IMG/VR virus record: IMGVR_UViG_3300037153_000119
Location: 1 to 32,376 of that record
Origin: a virus
DNA length: 32,376 bases
Strand: one strand, 5' to 3'
Of the stretch, positions 31,009 through 32,376 are shown piece after piece. The position numbers and the translations under genes were made by a program. The notes under the pieces were generated by a model. The model did no database searches and had not been told where the DNA came from. It saw only the letters and a program-made list of their open reading frames with translations. Position 1 is the first letter of the stretch, and each line of letters starts with the position of its first letter.

Positions 31009-31695
31009 CTACTCGACCTCGACGCCCAGGTCGTCGACCTCCACCTCGGCGAGCGGCGCGGCCGCGGGCAGGGAGGGCTCGATCTGCTCGAGATCGGGCT
31101 CGTCATCGACGCTCGGCTCGGAGGGGTCGCCCTCGGCAAGCTCCTCTAGCGCCTCCCGCAGCAGCTCGTCGAGCACCGTCACGAGATCGCCGCTGATCTC
31201 GGGCATGCGCTGCGCCAGCCGCACCGGTATGCCGAGCAGCTTCGTGCGTACTAGGGTGAACTTCTCCATCACGTCGCGCCGCGCGTCCTCGATCCGGATG
31301 AACTCGCCCTTGCGTTCGGCGAGCTCGAGCTCGGCGAGCTGCGCTTGAGCGAGCTCGCGGCGAGCCGCGGCGCCCTCACGCGCTGTGCGATGCGCGAGGT
31401 ACTCCGGCGGATCGCGCGGCGCGGCCGCCGGCTGATCGACGCGCTGCTGCGTGTTCGCGCTCCACTCGCGATCGGCGAGCTCTGGATCGGCGATCTTGGG
31501 CTTGCCCGCCACGGTGGCCACCGACTTGGAGAGCCGGCCGGTCGTGATCGCCTTGCTGACCGCCTCGGGCGAGACGCCGCGCAGCTTCGCGTACGCGCGC
31601 AGCGACATCGGTGCGGCCTTCGTCTCCGGCGCCGCTCGAGAGCGCGCCTTGGGCTTTCTGCGGGCCTTCCTGGCGATACTGCGCTTGGCGGTCAC
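31009..31695 (-). CDS. Terminase small subunit (Nu1-like)
   Basis: This 228-residue protein has a basic N-terminus, a helix-turn-helix-like segment (S-L-R-A-Y-A-K-L-R-G-V-S-P-E-A-V-S-K-A-I), then the oligomerisation region typical of Nu1-like proteins (A-A-R-R-E-L-A-Q-A-Q-L-A-E-L-E-L-A-E-R, V-R-T-K-L-L-G-I-P-V-R-L-A-Q). The C-terminus is very acidic. It recognises the packaging site and loads the large subunit. GTG 31695 is chosen because GATC of motif 5 lies 11 nt upstream; the open frame beyond it overlaps the promoter. Confidence 0.82.
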   Translation of the reverse strand: MTAKRSIARKARRKPKARSRAAPETKAAPMSLRAYAKLRGVSPEAVSKAITTGRLSKSVATVAGKPKIADPELADREWSANTQQRVDQPAAAPRDPPEYLAHRTAREGAAARRELAQAQLAELELAERKGEFIRIEDARRDVMEKFTLVRTKLLGIPVRLAQRMPEISGDLVTVLDELLREALEELAEGDPSEPSVDDEPDLEQIEPSLPAAAPLAEVEVDDLGVEVE

Positions 31696-31706
31696 GTGAG
31701 CCACAT

Positions 31707-31732
31707 GATCCGCCGCTGACACGGGTGTCAAC
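31707..31732 (-). promoter_or_regulatory. Late promoter motif 5 with overlapping palindrome, upstream of packaging unit
   Basis: Read on the - strand it is GTTGACA, 15 nt, GATC, followed by 11 nt and the GTG at 31695. A perfect dyad TGACAC-CC-GTGTCA starts within the -35-like box, and a second GTTGACA lies 12 nt further upstream. The dyad may be an operator. Confidence 0.6.
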
Positions 31733-31744
31733 GCGTTGTCAACC

Positions 31745-32191
31745 TCACGCCGCTTCGTCGGGCGGCTCGTCGTCCCGCGGCGGCGCTGTCTCGCGCATCC
31801 CGCCACGTATCGCGCCGGCGAGCACAAGCGCGCTCGGGACGAAGAACACCACGCCGGCGATCATCACGGCGATCGCGGTCGCGGCACTCCTGATCGTGGG
31901 GTTCGCGCCAAGCCGTAGCGCCAGCGCCTCGACTCCGATGGACACCAGCCACAGCAGCGCAAACTCGGCAGTCAGCGTCCATGCGTCCCTCCGATGCCCC
32001 ATGAGCCACGACGCGAGCAGCAGCAATCCGACCGGCGTCATGAACACCAACCACTTCAGCAGCCAACCCACGAACCCACGAGGCCACGTCACCGTGATGT
32101 CCCAGGAAAACTGGTCAGCCCATGGAGCCAATCGCTCGCGGCGGTCAGCGCGGCATCGGGCGCGCCGTGCACGGTCGATGTCCGACTTCAT
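31745..32191 (-). CDS. Multi-pass membrane protein, unknown function
   Basis: This 148-residue protein has a basic N-terminus (D-R-A-R-R-A-R-C-R-A-D-R-R-E-R-L), then three hydrophobic segments (W-L-V-F-M-T-P-V-G-L-L-L-L, E-F-A-L-L-W-L-V-S-I-G-V-E-A-L and A-I-A-V-M-I-A-G-V-V-F-F-V-P) and an acidic tail. ATG 32191 follows GAGGAGCGAGG and overlaps the stop of the fragment upstream. Holin-like topology is possible, but it lies upstream of packaging genes rather than the lysis genes. No family is recognised. Confidence 0.6.
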   Translation of the reverse strand: MKSDIDRARRARCRADRRERLAPWADQFSWDITVTWPRGFVGWLLKWLVFMTPVGLLLLASWLMGHRRDAWTLTAEFALLWLVSIGVEALALRLGANPTIRSAATAIAVMIAGVVFFVPSALVLAGAIRGGMRETAPPRDDEPPDEAA

Positions 32192-32376
32192 GCCTCGCTC
32201 CTCGATGGATCCAGTCCGCACATCTCGAACGCCCGACGCGCCGCCTCGTCGCGTTGCTCTTGCGTCGTCATCGCGCACCACGTTGCCCGAGCCCAGCCGT
32301 CAACCGTCCAGCCGTCAACCGTCCACCTAACCCAGCGAAATCGATCACCAAGTTCACCGCCGCCCCGTTCCTTACC
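32188..32376 (-). CDS. C-terminal fragment of a gene running off the right edge
   Basis: The frame is open from the window edge to a TGA at 32188 that overlaps the next ATG. The 62 visible residues contain G-D-R-F-R-W-V-R-W, a tandem T-V-D-G-W-T-V-D-G-W from a 15-bp direct repeat, and T-T-Q-E-Q-R-D-E-A-A-R-R-A. The Trp-rich character and coupling to the next gene argue for a real gene; its identity is unknown. Confidence 0.45.
   Translation of the reverse strand, partial: GKERGGGELGDRFRWVRWTVDGWTVDGWARATWCAMTTQEQRDEAARRAFEMCGLDPSRSEA

Noticed and set aside
1-32376. CRISPR array, tRNA, rRNA or insertion sequence
   Set aside because: I saw no spaced direct repeats, no cloverleaf-like sequence and no transposase. 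Short tRNAs cannot be fully excluded by eye.

Overview
The window is high-GC DNA that reads as most of the late region of a contractile-tailed (Mu/P2-like) phage or prophage. Nothing here says whether it is integrated: I see no integrase, att site, tRNA or host gene. The host is probably a myxobacterium (Myxococcota). This is inferred from base composition, several cysteine-rich lipoproteins, and a Pro-Asp-Asp-Ala-Gly-Val-Asp lipoprotein tail of a kind common in that phylum.

Layout. Positions 1-3134 (+ strand) hold the end of an early operon with mostly ATGA/GTGA-type overlaps. It contains a truncated C-terminal fragment, a small membrane protein, a coiled-coil protein, an SMC/RecF-like ATPase, a second small protein and a degenerate J-domain-like protein. 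From 3144 to the right edge almost everything is on the - strand and is transcribed right to left. The order is: a truncated gene and a membrane protein (32376-31745); packaging (small terminase, zinc-ribbon protein, GpA-type large terminase; 31695-28739); head (gpW, portal, protease-capsid fusion, DUF2190, decoration-type and lectin-like proteins, a predicted glycoside hydrolase, a head-tail stopper; 28283-19580); tail (terminator, DUF2635, sheath, tube, frameshifted assembly chaperone, tape measure, circularisation protein, hub, spike; 19439-11589); baseplate periphery (gp47, a LamG-gp48 fusion, gp46, a fibre-like protein; 11334-7618); and lysis (membrane proteins, a small lipoprotein, M23 endolysin, a cysteine-rich lipoprotein; 6460-3144).

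Two layers of organisation are not obvious from gene content. First, seven copies of a bipartite motif (GTTGACA, about 15 nt, GATC) lie on the - strand, each 11-13 nt before a start codon of a late gene. They look like late promoters making leaderless or nearly leaderless mRNAs. Second, three + strand cargo genes sit at transcription-unit borders: a lipoprotein at 6656-7621, a lanthipeptide-like precursor at 11404-11592, and an unknown protein at 28386-28742. Each starts divergently from one of these promoters. Each ends in a CTAG tetranucleotide that is also the stop of the convergent late gene.

The most interesting candidate is the 62-residue ORF between the spike and gp47 genes. It resembles a class I lanthipeptide precursor, with a K-L-x-L-x-K-x-T-I-R-x-L leader, a Gly-Gly and a Ser/Thr/Cys-rich core, embedded in a phage tail operon with no modification enzymes in view. 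The second is the virion-module glycoside hydrolase flanked by Ala/Ser/Gly/Thr-rich repeats.
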